Source: Ustilaginoidea virens
Taxonomy: Eukaryota > Ascomycota > Sordariomycetes > Hypocreales > Clavicipitaceae
Length of the DNA stretch: 64,000 nucleotides
Assembly: GCF_000687475.1 (NCBI RefSeq)
Contig: NC_057320.1
Coordinates: 3,162,001-3,226,000 of the forward strand
Direction: 5' to 3'
Within the stretch, counting starts at the first letter, position 1. Every line of letters begins with the position of its first letter. A program made the position numbers and the translations under genes. Below the pieces are notes generated by a model that worked only from the letters and a program-made list of their open reading frames with translations, was not told the DNA's origin and did not search any database. Below are positions 53,285-63,219 of the stretch, in pieces.

Positions 53285-54406
53285 GAGTTAGCGAGGAAAG
53301 TATAGGACGACTTCGGAAACGACATCGCTTCGGATGACAATGATAAGCGCAGCAGACATACTTGGAGACGAACATGTTCGGACTGGCGAAGACAGCGATC
53401 GTTGCATGGAGATCATAGTGGTACCATGCATACAGCCAGTGACGGCGTGGTGCAGCAGCACGAAGGGCAGCTTCTAGAAGAAGCTACCGCTCGGCTGTTG
53501 CGGGCTTTTCAACGCGCAAGGGAGCGCCGAAAGGAAACGGAGCCTAGAAGATCAGGTCGGGTCATGAAGGGGATTTGCCGGAGGGGGGGGGGGGGGGGGG
53601 GAGAAAGAAAGAAAGAAAGAAACTAAAAAGTATCCCGCTGAGGCTTGGAGGCTTCGCGCAGCAATTATACTGCGCTCTGGCTCCGGCACCAGACGAAGGA
53701 GGGGTGAAGAAGAATACAGTGGCAGGACAGGGCAGGGCAGGGCAGGGGAAAGGGGGGTGGTGGTAGAGCCGCCGATCTTGGGGAGAGCAAAAGGGAAGCA
53801 AACGAGGTGAATAGTTGGGTTGCAAGGCCGTTGAGTGGCTCTGGTAACCAGGCACGGACGGGACCGGCGTGAAGGAACGATGTTTAAGTGCGTACCGAGT
53901 CCGTACGGAGTAAGGAGCTGGAAAGAAGGAGAAGAGGGAGAAGAAGGAGAAGAAGGGGAAGAAGGAGAAGATGGAGAAGAGACTTAAGATGCAAGTAAGC
54001 CAAGACGGAGGACGGCTGCGAGGAGCATACATGGATGCAACCAGCCAGATCGATGCGCAACCAGCGTGGCAGAGGCAGGCAGGATAGGATGATGATGAAC
54101 GTATGCAGACAGAAGGCTAGACAGGATATGCCGGTCTCGTTTGATTCCTGGGGACCCTCGAGACACCGACATCAGACCCGTCAGTGACGAACAAAAGCAA
54201 TCCACATCATGCATCCATCGCAGGGTAGGGAGTGAGGGGTGGGTGTTCTCGGCTGGCTGGCAGCTGCAGCTGTCTGGCCGCTGGCTGGCCGCTGGCAGCA
54301 AGGCGCCACCCGACGTGGTATCCAACAAGACTACTCCGTACTCACTCCGAGCTGTGAGTGGGGCGCCCACGGGGCTTGCGGCGCATGCCCAAGTTGCCAA
54401 GTTATC

Positions 54407-54441
54407 CTGCCAGTTGCCAGTTGCCAGTTGCCCGTTGCCAA
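54407..54441. repeat. CAGTTGC short tandem repeat
   Basis: CAGTTGC units repeat with a 7-bp step (CAGTTGCCAGTTGCCAGTTG, then CCGTTGCC), about four to five copies. Confidence 0.8.
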
Positions 54442-54538
54442 TTGGTACCAAGAAACTGCCCGAGGTACACGTCGTTTCTGCATCGCGTTGTACCTGCCAA
54501 TATCTATCAATATCATGACAGGAAATGGGTTACCGGGG

Positions 54539-54570
<32 letters not shown>

Positions 54571-57355
54571 TCCAACAAGGACACAAAGGGGGAAAAGCCG
54601 CCACTGCAGTCCTTTCTCTCTCCTTTCCAAACACTAGGACGATGCTTTGGAAAACGATCAGCAACCCACCCGACAGCATTTAGGTGCGTGCGGAATCCGT
54701 ACGGAGGGCATCCACCCATGTTCTCTGCTGAGTTCACAATCTCCTCTTAGCAGGCTCGCCGTCTGTGTTTTATTTTTATTTTTATTTTTAGAGTGACCAC
54801 GACAGCTCTCGATTCCACCCCCAATATCGTCTCCTTGTCGGATCGAGGACGGGAAATTGCCGCCCGGGACGAGGTTCAGACAGTCTTGTCGATCGATGTG
54901 TGGTGCTTTCATATCCCACGTCTTCTCACCTCTATCGTTTCCTTTTATAACCTTGCAGGCAGAGTTGCAACCTGCGTCGTCTCCCGTAATTGGGCATTCG
55001 TCATTTTCTCTGCTCGAAATTCCTTACATGCCACTCCCGTCCTTGGCGAAGCAGCCCCCTAGTGCTGGGTATCCGCCGTCATGCACGGACATACTCAGTT
55101 CCCTGAACTCGACAGCACTTCAGAAGTAACCAGGCTTATTTTCGGCCTGCCACCGGCGCCGAGCGGTGGGAAGTCGCAAGTGGGGGAAATATGGCGATGC
55201 TGGATGAAGTGGCCTGCGATTTCAGTCAAGGGACAACAATTCGGTCATCTTGCCATGGCTGTAAGACAAGGCCATGCCAACCAAGCCTTGTCCAGCCGGG
55301 AAGGTGGCAACGCTGACGCTGCTCGATCTGTCGGTATCCCGGCGGTAGAATTGATCGATGTCGCTTTTGTACCTGGTAGCACACGATTCAAAAAAATTGA
55401 GTCACCGAGAAGAGAGCTACGAGAGCTCAGGGAAGCTTGAAGCGGCCATGCCATCAAGCGCTACTCAACACTCGGCACCTTTGCTAAAGGCTTCACTCCT
55501 GTTTTTGGTGTTTGCAGGCGAAAATTACCCAACTACCTCCTCGGCAAGATTCCTAGATCCAGCAGATGGCCTGCCGCAGCAGTCCACATGAATCGTCGCA
55601 ATTTCTTTAAGGAAAGTATGCGCAGAGGTTTCCTTTTCTTTGCTTCTTATTTTATCGTATTTATCGTAGTTAATTTTTTTTTTTTTTTTTTTTTTTACTT
55701 TAGCGCCGGTGAGTTGGCACTGCATAGTGCATCCTTATACATAGTATGGCCAATTAAAATTTCAAACCCCCAACGATACATGTACTTACTTATTAGGTAT
55801 ATTGATAGCGAGAGGAGAGCGTCCGGTACAGTCGGCAAGTGCGAGGGGGATGCCGGGGTTGGACTTGCCCGTTGTCGCTTATGCACCACTGCGTGGCGTC
55901 TGACCAAGGAGAGCATGCAAAGCCAACTGCCATCACCAAGACTTCCGGCTGCTTGATTCGATTCTCGAGATGCGATTATCTGGAAAGCTACAGTGCATCT
56001 TGTCATCGTCAAGCCATTTGCCGGCAGCAGATGATAAAGTCAGGGTTCTTTTCGAATTCCATCCACCGCACGGAGCAAGCCGCGGGGCTGGCTTCCCCTC
56101 GACGTCCACCAGTTACAACGAAGCAAACTCCTGGTTCAACCTTCAACCCACCCCCTCCACCGTCGTGGAGCCGTCGAGGAGGAGCCGTCGACATCAACGT
56201 CAGCTTCGTTTCAGCGGTTCCATCTCACAACCGGCGCTAGAAACAACACCGTCTTACCACCGCGTCGGTACTTGCCACACGCTTTCACCCTAGCCTCAAG
56301 CCCAGCCTGTGCCAAGCCATCTCAAGGGACAGCAATCCGACGCCCGCCCTGGCTGACTGTTTCACGATATCGTGACCCCCTAGCATGGCAATCTTGGACC
56401 CTCTCGTCAATCCCCCATTTCTTCATCCCACACCACAATCGCGGTTTGACCTTTCCCCCCCCCCGTCACTGTCCAATCCTTGCCATCCACGAGACGGCGC
56501 TGTCCAACGCCCAATCCCCGGCGTCCACGCCATGTAGCAGCCGCATGCACTAGACATGTGTGCCAACTCGCCAACTCACCTCACCACCCAATCATTGCCC
56601 CGGCTCTACGTCGCGAATACCTTGCCTGTGTCTGCCTCCCAGGCACCGACCACGATTGCCAGCTTCGGTAGGCAACCATTTCCCTCTGCGGCAAGGTTCT
56701 TATCGGCCGTCTAACCGTGTCGGATCTCGTGTTCAGCTGACCGTTTCTGGGCCCAGCCAATGAATCAGAGGGTGAGACTTGCCTCGGGAACAAGACTATG
56801 CGCCATGTAGCGCTGATCATGCTATTGCGGATCCCTAACTCGGCAGTGTCCAGGACGGACCAAACCAACTGGTTGATGCCAAATTCTACTCCGCCATTTG
56901 TCTGCAAACCCCGTGTGCCATCCATGTAGAATGTTTCTTAACACTAATCAACGCAAGCATGTCTCTTTCATGGGATACTTGACCATGTCTTTACTATGCA
57001 AGGGCTGTAATGGTGCTGCTGAGTGGCTAGTGCCTCTCGTCTCCCCTTCTTCATGCTTCGAGATGGATAGTCAAACAGCCTCTAGATACGGGGACGAGGA
57101 AACCGAGATTCAGCTAGGATTTGGGGGAAAGGAGCAGTCACTGGTGTTGGTGACAGTGCCAAAGAGATCAAACATAAGCATTCAAGTTAACCAGCACACA
57201 ACGAAGCATCCCGAAAGGCATTCTTGTCATGCAGGTTTCCCCATGCCAGAGCTCGCAGCGAAGCAGCCTCGGTCTACCATGGTATTCATTCACACCTGCA
57301 AGTACGTCAAACCATAATTTCCGCCCAATACCCCCTGCCGTCAAGAGAGAGAGAC

Positions 57356-57356
<1 letters not shown>

Positions 57357-57404
<48 letters not shown>
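57357..57404. repeat. Poly-A tract of about 48 bases
   Basis: A nearly pure A run in a spacer about 80 bp past the hapX stop codon. Its exact length is unreliable in most sequencing methods. Confidence 0.9.
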
Positions 57405-57414
<10 letters not shown>

Positions 57415-57483
57415 GAACTTTTTCCACTGACCCGTGATGCATGCCACACGGGGCATGAACGGGACTGTTACTGTACGCAGTGC

Positions 57484-59415
57484 TCAAGCGTCTCGGCCAA
57501 AGCGAATGTCAAACTCTTTCAGCACACTCATGATGCTCGCGGCTTCAACCTCGATTGCATGTCTTCCGGTAACTAGCCCTCGGCTAGCGTCCTGGGTGGT
57601 GGCTTTCAGCTTCGGTAGCCATGACGAGATATCATCCGCCGCCCGGGAAAAGTTCTTGTGGCTAGAAAGAGTTTGGTATGCTTCTGCGCAGCTGAGTCCC
57701 AGGCTAGGTAGGCTGGGGAGAGTTATCTTCTCGGGCTGGGCCTTTGACTTGCAACAGCCACCACTGGCACCTTTGCCTCCGCAGCAACCCCCGGACGAGA
57801 TGCCTTGCTCGCGACTGTACTTGGCATTCATCAGCCGGCAGAAGAGGCCGGATTTCGGATCAGCCTGGCATTGAGCACAGGTTCCGGGACCATTGGCACC
57901 ACAGCCGCTGCTTCTTGACGAAGATGACGTCGCGGCGGGTCTTTTGCCTGCCACCCTGCGAGGCAACTTGACAGCCCCTTCTGCGGTCATCTCCATGGCT
58001 AGGGGAGCTGCCAGGACGTCGGGCTCTGACGGAGGCGGGGTTTGGGTCTGGTGAGATGCAATGGCCATGGACTCGGTTGGGGTCCATGCAGGAGTCGCCA
58101 TGCCAGCAGCATCTTCAGCGCAGACGCAATACGTACCATCCTTGCAGAAACCGCAGCTGTCCTTGAACGCGACGGATCCGGATCCACCGGATGGGATTTG
58201 GCTCCCGGAAGAAGAAGCTTGGGGATGAGAGGATTGCGATGCCTTGGCGGAGGCCGTGAACCTTGTGGAGAAGATGGCGGTGAAGTCGGTCTCGGTGGCT
58301 GGCTTGGCAACCGCGACTGATCTTTGTCGCTTGCCACCAGGCGACAGAGCCGTTGGCGAGCTCGGCCGCTTCTGATCCTGTCCTTGGCCGATGACGAAGT
58401 CGTCCAAGCATTGACACGGTAGGCCGAACCCGCATTTGCCGCAGCCAGAGGCCGCCGAAGCCAGTACTTGCTCGGCACAGGCGCAGCGCCCGTTTGGCGA
58501 GCAGTTGCCGCAAGTGATGGCAGCGTCAGCCTCTGGATTGTCGGAGCTGATGTAGCTGTCAGGCGGGGTAATGACTTGGGAGATGGGCATCTTTCCACCC
58601 AGTTGGGGCTGGCCGTTGCGACCCTCTGACACGCTGTTATGATGACGGGCATCGTGCTGGTTAGGGTAAAGACTCGGCTTCAGAGAGGGGCGAGGCGCGC
58701 TCATGTTTTGCGACGGCAGCAAGTCATTACCGTGGCTCCGTTTGAGAGCCTCGGCCTCGGTCTCGGCACGGATGCGTTCCTGACGCTCACGGTCGAGCAT
58801 GCTCTCCAGAAGCAGGCACCGCGAGCGGAAAGATTGCAGATCCAGCTCCAAGCCATGGATCTGGTCCTTGAGTTCGTCCTCGTCAGCCTGATGAGCCTCT
58901 CTAATTTCATCGAGTTGCTGCTCCAGTTCGCCCACGCGCGCGGCGCGTCTCTCGCGGAAAGCACGCTGGGCAGCCCGGTTCTGCGCCTTTCGTTTGGTGG
59001 GAGGGGTATCTGTGGCAGGTTTGCGGCCCGGCTTGGGCCGTGGAGGGATGACCCATTCCTTCGATGTCATGGATATCTTGGCCATGTCCGCGGCTGGAGA
59101 GGCGGGGCCCATGGCGGCGGCCACGGCTGTCTTGTCGGTCGGGAGAGGAGCGGTCAAGCGGCGCAGAGGCGCAGGGCGGCCGGCTGCTTTGGCTGAGGTG
59201 TTTGTCTCTGGCTGCTGCTGGGCGGAGGGAAGCGGTGCTCGGAATTTGAATGGTGGGGCAGGGACAGCCGTCGCAGACCCCGCAGCGGCCGATTTCGGAC
59301 TGCGCCTGGGCGCGCTTGCAGACGGGATTCTTGCCGGATCGTTGGCCGCTCTACAGACACTTGCGGCGTCCTGGGTCGGAGGCGAGGGAGCGAGGGGAGT
59401 GGGCGTGGATGACAT
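57484..59415 (-). CDS. hapX: HapX, bZIP iron-homeostasis regulator
   Basis: Nuclear factor that works with the CCAAT-binding complex. In iron starvation it represses iron-consuming pathways and promotes uptake, and under iron excess it promotes detoxification. The intronless frame encodes 643 aa. The order of parts is diagnostic. A Hap4-like CCAAT-complex contact motif lies at residues 118-132 (SKEWVIPPRPKPGRK). It is followed by a bZIP basic region (KRKAQNRAAQRAFRERRAAR, 141-160) and a coiled coil to about 225. Cys-rich modules follow: CGNCSPNGRCAC (302-313), CGKCGFGLPCQC (325-336), CGFCKDGTYCVC (421-432) and a fourth around CGANGPGTCAQC to LFC (505-526). A further CC-rich patch lies at 542-556. 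The Cys modules are the iron-sensing elements in this family. The ATG at 59415 is the first in frame; ~110 residues precede the Hap4-like motif. Confidence 0.95.
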   Translation of the reverse strand: MSSTPTPLAPSPPTQDAASVCRAANDPARIPSASAPRRSPKSAAAGSATAVPAPPFKFRAPLPSAQQQPETNTSAKAAGRPAPLRRLTAPLPTDKTAVAAAMGPASPAADMAKISMTSKEWVIPPRPKPGRKPATDTPPTKRKAQNRAAQRAFRERRAARVGELEQQLDEIREAHQADEDELKDQIHGLELDLQSFRSRCLLLESMLDRERQERIRAETEAEALKRSHGNDLLPSQNMSAPRPSLKPSLYPNQHDARHHNSVSEGRNGQPQLGGKMPISQVITPPDSYISSDNPEADAAITCGNCSPNGRCACAEQVLASAASGCGKCGFGLPCQCLDDFVIGQGQDQKRPSSPTALSPGGKRQRSVAVAKPATETDFTAIFSTRFTASAKASQSSHPQASSSGSQIPSGGSGSVAFKDSCGFCKDGTYCVCAEDAAGMATPAWTPTESMAIASHQTQTPPPSEPDVLAAPLAMEMTAEGAVKLPRRVAGKRPAATSSSSRSSGCGANGPGTCAQCQADPKSGLFCRLMNAKYSREQGISSGGCCGGKGASGGCCKSKAQPEKITLPSLPSLGLSCAEAYQTLSSHKNFSRAADDISSWLPKLKATTQDASRGLVTGRHAIEVEAASIMSVLKEFDIRFGRDA

Positions 59416-60780
59416 TGGCGATGGGGAACTTGGTGCGTTTGCGCGGGAGGCGAGGAAGGCTTGTAGGCGGGCTTGGGTTTGCGGCTGCTCGATGGTGATT
59501 CGCTGACGGGTGGTCCAATCACAATAAGGTCTGGGTCGGTACGACCTGCCAAGAAGGGAACCAGTTGGTTTATTCCTATTTTCTTGATCGTGTCGATTCG
59601 AATTGCAGCCCGAATATGCCTACTTGGCGGGATGATTTGGCTTTTCGCGTCCTTTGATTTTTTTTTCTTAGCAAGGGATATCAGCCGAGTGGCCGGTGGT
59701 GGTAGGACTTTGCTGAGGACTTTGCTGCCCGGGTGTGTCTTGCTGAGCTTGTTTGCGGCTCTTGAGCAGGTTTGCGCTGAATACCATGAAGCAGCTCGCA
59801 CTGCGACGCGCCAGGGCTCGTCTCAGATACCTTGGGTACCTGTCAATGTACCTACCTATCTGACCACCTAGTTACCCTACCTAAGGTACCTAGGAGGTAG
59901 ATAGCACAGGCGAGACAGAGCAGCGATGTTATTTCCAAGAGCTGCCTCTTGCTGGACGGGCAATTTTTGCGTGTGGGAGGGATGGAGGACCTGGACCGCA
60001 TTTCGGACCTCAGTCCGACCGCGGGGTATGGCAGGATCCAGATTCGAACAGGGGAAAAAAGGGAAAACGCTTTGGGTCATTGTGTGTTCCGGCCGCAAGA
60101 GCAGCCGCCGCTCTATTTGAACGAGGCGGCGAGTGGATCATTGATCGATTGATAAGATGTGATTGATAAAAACGCTCCATCACGAACACGGCGCCAGCCA
60201 ATCAACCCGCTCCGGTCCCGCCAGCAGAACCCCTCGCCTCGACTGACTGGCGAATGACCGGCCGCCTTGTGGAGTCATGAGCACCACCTACCTGTTGGCG
60301 TTACTATGTGCCATGGATGTAAAGGGAAACGCTTCGGTGTCCGTTCTTCGGCGACCAGAGTCACAATGGGGCAACTAGCCGTGGGAGCGGCCGGAATAAA
60401 AATATTCTGTGTGAGAAGGCGCCCCCCCCCCCCCCCCTTCCAAAGAAAAGAAAAGGAAGAAGAAAAAAAGCCATGCGTCTTTGAGCGACGTTATGACTTG
60501 TCTAGGCCGTCGCTAGAAGTAACTAGGCTCGAGCAAGTCACGTACGGCCGAGAGACGGGCCGGCACTGAAATGCGCGTAGCGGGGCCATGCAACTACAAA
60601 GGCTAGCAAGTCCCAGGTTGGCATGTAGCAAAGAAATAATAGCAAGAAGGGGTACTGGATCACAGCCAACGCGGCAACATCTATAACTTACGGACTGGTC
60701 ACCATCATCAACTTCGGGTTCAGGAGCAGGCAAATCCCAACTAGCTTCTTGCCAGCCGCTCTCGCCGGCCGACGCAAACC
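59416..60780. other. Divergent spacer hapX / COG2
   Basis: Carries GGTACCT-type palindromic words at about 59836-59902, two GATAA words in TTGATAAG and TTGATAAA context at about 60149-60170, a CCAAT at about 60198, and a C run at about 60422-60438. No gene seen. Confidence 0.6.
60149..60202. promoter_or_regulatory. GATA and CCAAT words upstream of hapX
   Basis: Two GATAA words 14 bp apart and a CCAAT box lie about 730-790 bp upstream of the hapX ATG. GATA factors of the SreA type and the CCAAT-binding complex/HapX are known regulators of hapX in Aspergillus. The words here are only partial matches to the extended SreA site, so this is suggestive. Confidence 0.3.
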
Positions 60781-61674
60781 ATGGCGCATCCGTCGGCGGC
60801 GTCCAACCACCCCCGCCCCACCTCGCCAACCTCGATCGCAGCGCACGACTTCGCCTCCGATACATCAGAAAGCGGCGGCGACGCCCCCCTGCCCTTCCCG
60901 GCTGCCCTGCCGCGGTCCGACTTCCTCGTCCCCGACTTCGACCCTGCCGCGTATCTTTCCGCGCTGCCGCACCGCCATCAGACCCTCGAAGACCTCAGAT
61001 CCGACCTTCGCGATCGAAGCAGCACCATCAGCTCGGAGCTCCTCGAGCTTGTCAACTCCAACTACACGGCGTTCCTGTCGCTTGGATCGGAGCTCAAGGG
61101 CGGCGATGAGAAGGTCGAGGATGTCAGGGTTGCGTTGCTGGGATTCCGACGAGCCGTGGAGGAAATCAAAGCCAATGTTGCCAAAAAGAGCGTCGACACC
61201 AGGCAGCTGAACGACGAGCTGCGCCATGTGCGGACGAGCATCGAACAGGGTCGGAAGATGCTGGAGTTGAGTGACAGACTGGACGCTCTGGAAGAGAGGT
61301 TGACGGTCAATAGCACGCCAGCCGGGGCTGTCGCCGAAACGGACTGGGAGTCGGACAGTGATGACGACGAGGGGGGGAACGGACCAGCCGAGGGATTTCT
61401 GGCGAGTTCTCCTTCGAAATTGCTAAAGTCTGCAGCAGAATGCGGCGATGCCGTAATTCTGCAATCGTCTCTTGATCAGCAGCATCCGTTTGTCATCAAG
61501 ATGCGGGAACGGTTGACAAAGTGCAGGAGCACTCTACTGTTGGACCTGGGTAACGCCCTCAAGGAAGCGAAAGGTGCCGGAGCTAAAGGACACGACAGGC
61601 TGCTGAAATACCTGGATATATATCGCATGCTGGACGCTCAAAGGGAAGCCGTCAAGGTTTTGAGAAGCCGCTAG
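60781..61674 (+). CDS. COG2: Conserved oligomeric Golgi complex subunit 2
   Basis: Lobe A subunit of the COG tethering complex, which directs retrograde vesicle traffic within the Golgi. A single exon encodes 297 aa, in the range of the short fungal COG2 proteins. The N-terminal COG2 signature is LPRSDFLVPDFDPAAYLSAL, then the helical block HRHQTLEDLRSDLRDRSSTI and LLELVNSNYTAFLSLGSELK. Long amphipathic helices follow (RRAVEEIKANVAKKSVDTRQ, IEQGRKMLELSDRLDALEER). An acidic linker (DWESDSDDDEGG) precedes a second helical region ending YLDIYRMLDAQREAVKVLRS. The ATG MAHPSAASNHPRP is the first in frame and is followed by a disordered Ser/Pro stretch. Confidence 0.93.
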   Translation: MAHPSAASNHPRPTSPTSIAAHDFASDTSESGGDAPLPFPAALPRSDFLVPDFDPAAYLSALPHRHQTLEDLRSDLRDRSSTISSELLELVNSNYTAFLSLGSELKGGDEKVEDVRVALLGFRRAVEEIKANVAKKSVDTRQLNDELRHVRTSIEQGRKMLELSDRLDALEERLTVNSTPAGAVAETDWESDSDDDEGGNGPAEGFLASSPSKLLKSAAECGDAVILQSSLDQQHPFVIKMRERLTKCRSTLLLDLGNALKEAKGAGAKGHDRLLKYLDIYRMLDAQREAVKVLRSR

Positions 61675-61903
61675 GCGGAGGGAGGGGTTCAGGCTCAAGG
61701 AGAAAAAAGAAAGAGAAACAACACCCCCCCCCCCCCCCAGAACACCACATGATGACAGAAGCAAGCTTCATATGATACCCAATCTAGGTAGCGAGCGATT
61801 TCTCCGTGAGAAAAGTCTTACATGAGAGACTAGCTCTGATGCCACGATGTGGCCCAACCATATAGTACAGTATACAATGATCATGCCCACGTAAATCAAC
61901 TCC

Positions 61904-62869
61904 CTACATGACGCCAGCCAGGGCCTCTGGTTGGACGTCATCCTCGGCATGGTTGAATTTCCCACTCAGACTCAACGCTGGGCCGTTGGTGGTGCTCAGG
62001 ATGACCTCATGGACCTCCTTGGGAACATCCTCGGAAATCTCAGCACAGTCCGCCTTGATCTTCTTGAGCAAAGCCTGGATATTCGACTTGAGCTGATCAG
62101 GGGTATATCCCAGCTGGCCAATAGCCATGCGGATAACACCTTGTCGTTCTCTGAAATCCGCGGCGCCGGCCGAATCGCGAATCGACTTGTTCACGTCGCT
62201 GACGATGGTCTTCATTCTTTTGCTGGGCATCAACCCCTTGGGACCCAGGATCCTGCCCAAGCCAGCTTTATTAAGGGCTTTTTCGCTTGATTCGTGGCAT
62301 ATCAAGCGGTCAAACTCAATCTTTTCGTGGCGAATGGCTTCGAAGAGGCTCTCTTCCCCGGCCGCGACGGCTCCAGCCGCTGTTGCAGCTGCGGCAATGT
62401 CGCTACCTTCGGGGCAGATAACGGCAATCTGCCAATCGCTCTGGACGGGGTGAGGGAGCCGAATGCTGTTCTTCACGACCGGGCCGTTTCTCGCCGTCTT
62501 GAGGTTGATGTGAACTTCATATTTGACGGACGCGGGAGGTTGGCCAACCTCGACAGCCCGGAGAACGCTAAAGCCCCGATCAATACGTTCGAGGCCCTAC
62601 ACCGCTTCGGAACCTGGGGACAATACGCACCGCATGGCTTCGCACAAGGAGAACCGCGGGAATTGCCGCTTGTCGAGATTGTGGCGCTTGAAGTCCTTGG
62701 GGAGTGCCCGCTTCTTGTTCACCTTTTTTATTCGCACGACCGAGGCCAGACGAGTCTGTTGTGAGACTGCTGCGGCAAGAAAGCGTGGTATGGAGTTGGC
62801 TGATGGTCGGGAAGCTTGCGACATGCTTAGCCTGGCCATGGAAGCCAAGCACCGATCGATTGGCATCAT
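61904..62869 (-). CDS. mrpl1: Mitochondrial large-subunit ribosomal protein uL1m
   Basis: Component of the mitochondrial ribosome L1 stalk. Exons 62869-62631 and 62567-61904 give 300 aa. The N-terminus MMPIDRCLASMARLSMSQAS is a plausible mitochondrial presequence; the adjacent second ATG (62866) is an equal candidate. The mature part contains NKKRALPKDFKRHN, LRAVEVGQPPASVKYEVHIN, then the L1 core: LGRILGPKGLMPSKRMKTIV, RQGVIRMAIGQLGYTPDQLK and IQALLKKIKADC. The 63-bp intron (62568-62630) has a GTGCGT donor and CTTTAG acceptor and splits an Arg codon in AMRVLRAVEVG. It is convergent with COG2 (229 bp apart) and divergent from the glutamyl-tRNA synthetase gene. Confidence 0.94.
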
Positions 62870-63219
62870 GGTGCTGATGTCGAAGCTTGTAGCTTTGTTT
62901 GGGGAATCTTTTTTTGCCAGGCTTTGAAAGCTGATTCAATGATGAGAATCGCCGGGGGTTGACTGCCTGGTACCTTAGGCGGCAACCAACCAGACCCCAA
63001 GTTGGACAAAGCAGGAATGATCCTTATCGATAACAGTTGATCCGTCTTGGAAGGAAGCCCCTCCATTGCCTACCTTGGTAGGTACTGTACCTGCTAGCCT
63101 AACCCCTCCTCACGAGTGAAAAACGGCGATTTGACTCACGAATTTGCCCATTACCTCCTCCGAGCCAGTTTCTTTTTTTGTTACCACGTTATTTGGTTTT
63201 GGGTTATTTTTCATTCAAA
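62870..63219. promoter_or_regulatory. Shared divergent promoter mrpl1 / glutamyl-tRNA synthetase
   Basis: 350 bp separate the start codons. CCTTGGTAGGTACTGTACC-type palindromic sequence lies at about 63072-63092. The two genes serve mitochondrial and cytosolic translation, so co-regulation is possible but not shown. Confidence 0.5.

Larger units (their letters stand above)
53285..57483. other. 4.2 kb gene-poor region with simple repeats
   Basis: No supported gene. It contains a G run (about 53582-53600), GAAA and GAAGGAGAA purine repeats (53600-53620, 53925-53985), GGGCAGGGCAGG (53728-53745), and GCTGGCCGCTGG repeats near 54285. CAGTTGC-type direct repeats (54410-54440), an A run of about 30 (54539-54568), a T run near 55675-55696 and an A run of about 48 (57357-57404) also occur. 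Short frames on both strands lack recognisable domains. Confidence 0.6.

Noticed and set aside
53895..53915. Telomere-related sequence
   Set aside because: No TTAGGG/CCCTAA arrays were found; the GTACGGAGT words are not telomeric repeats.
60035..60060. GATTCGAAC-like B-box suggesting a tRNA gene
   Set aside because: No matching acceptor stem, A box or cloverleaf could be drawn around it. I found no convincing tRNA or rRNA anywhere in the window.
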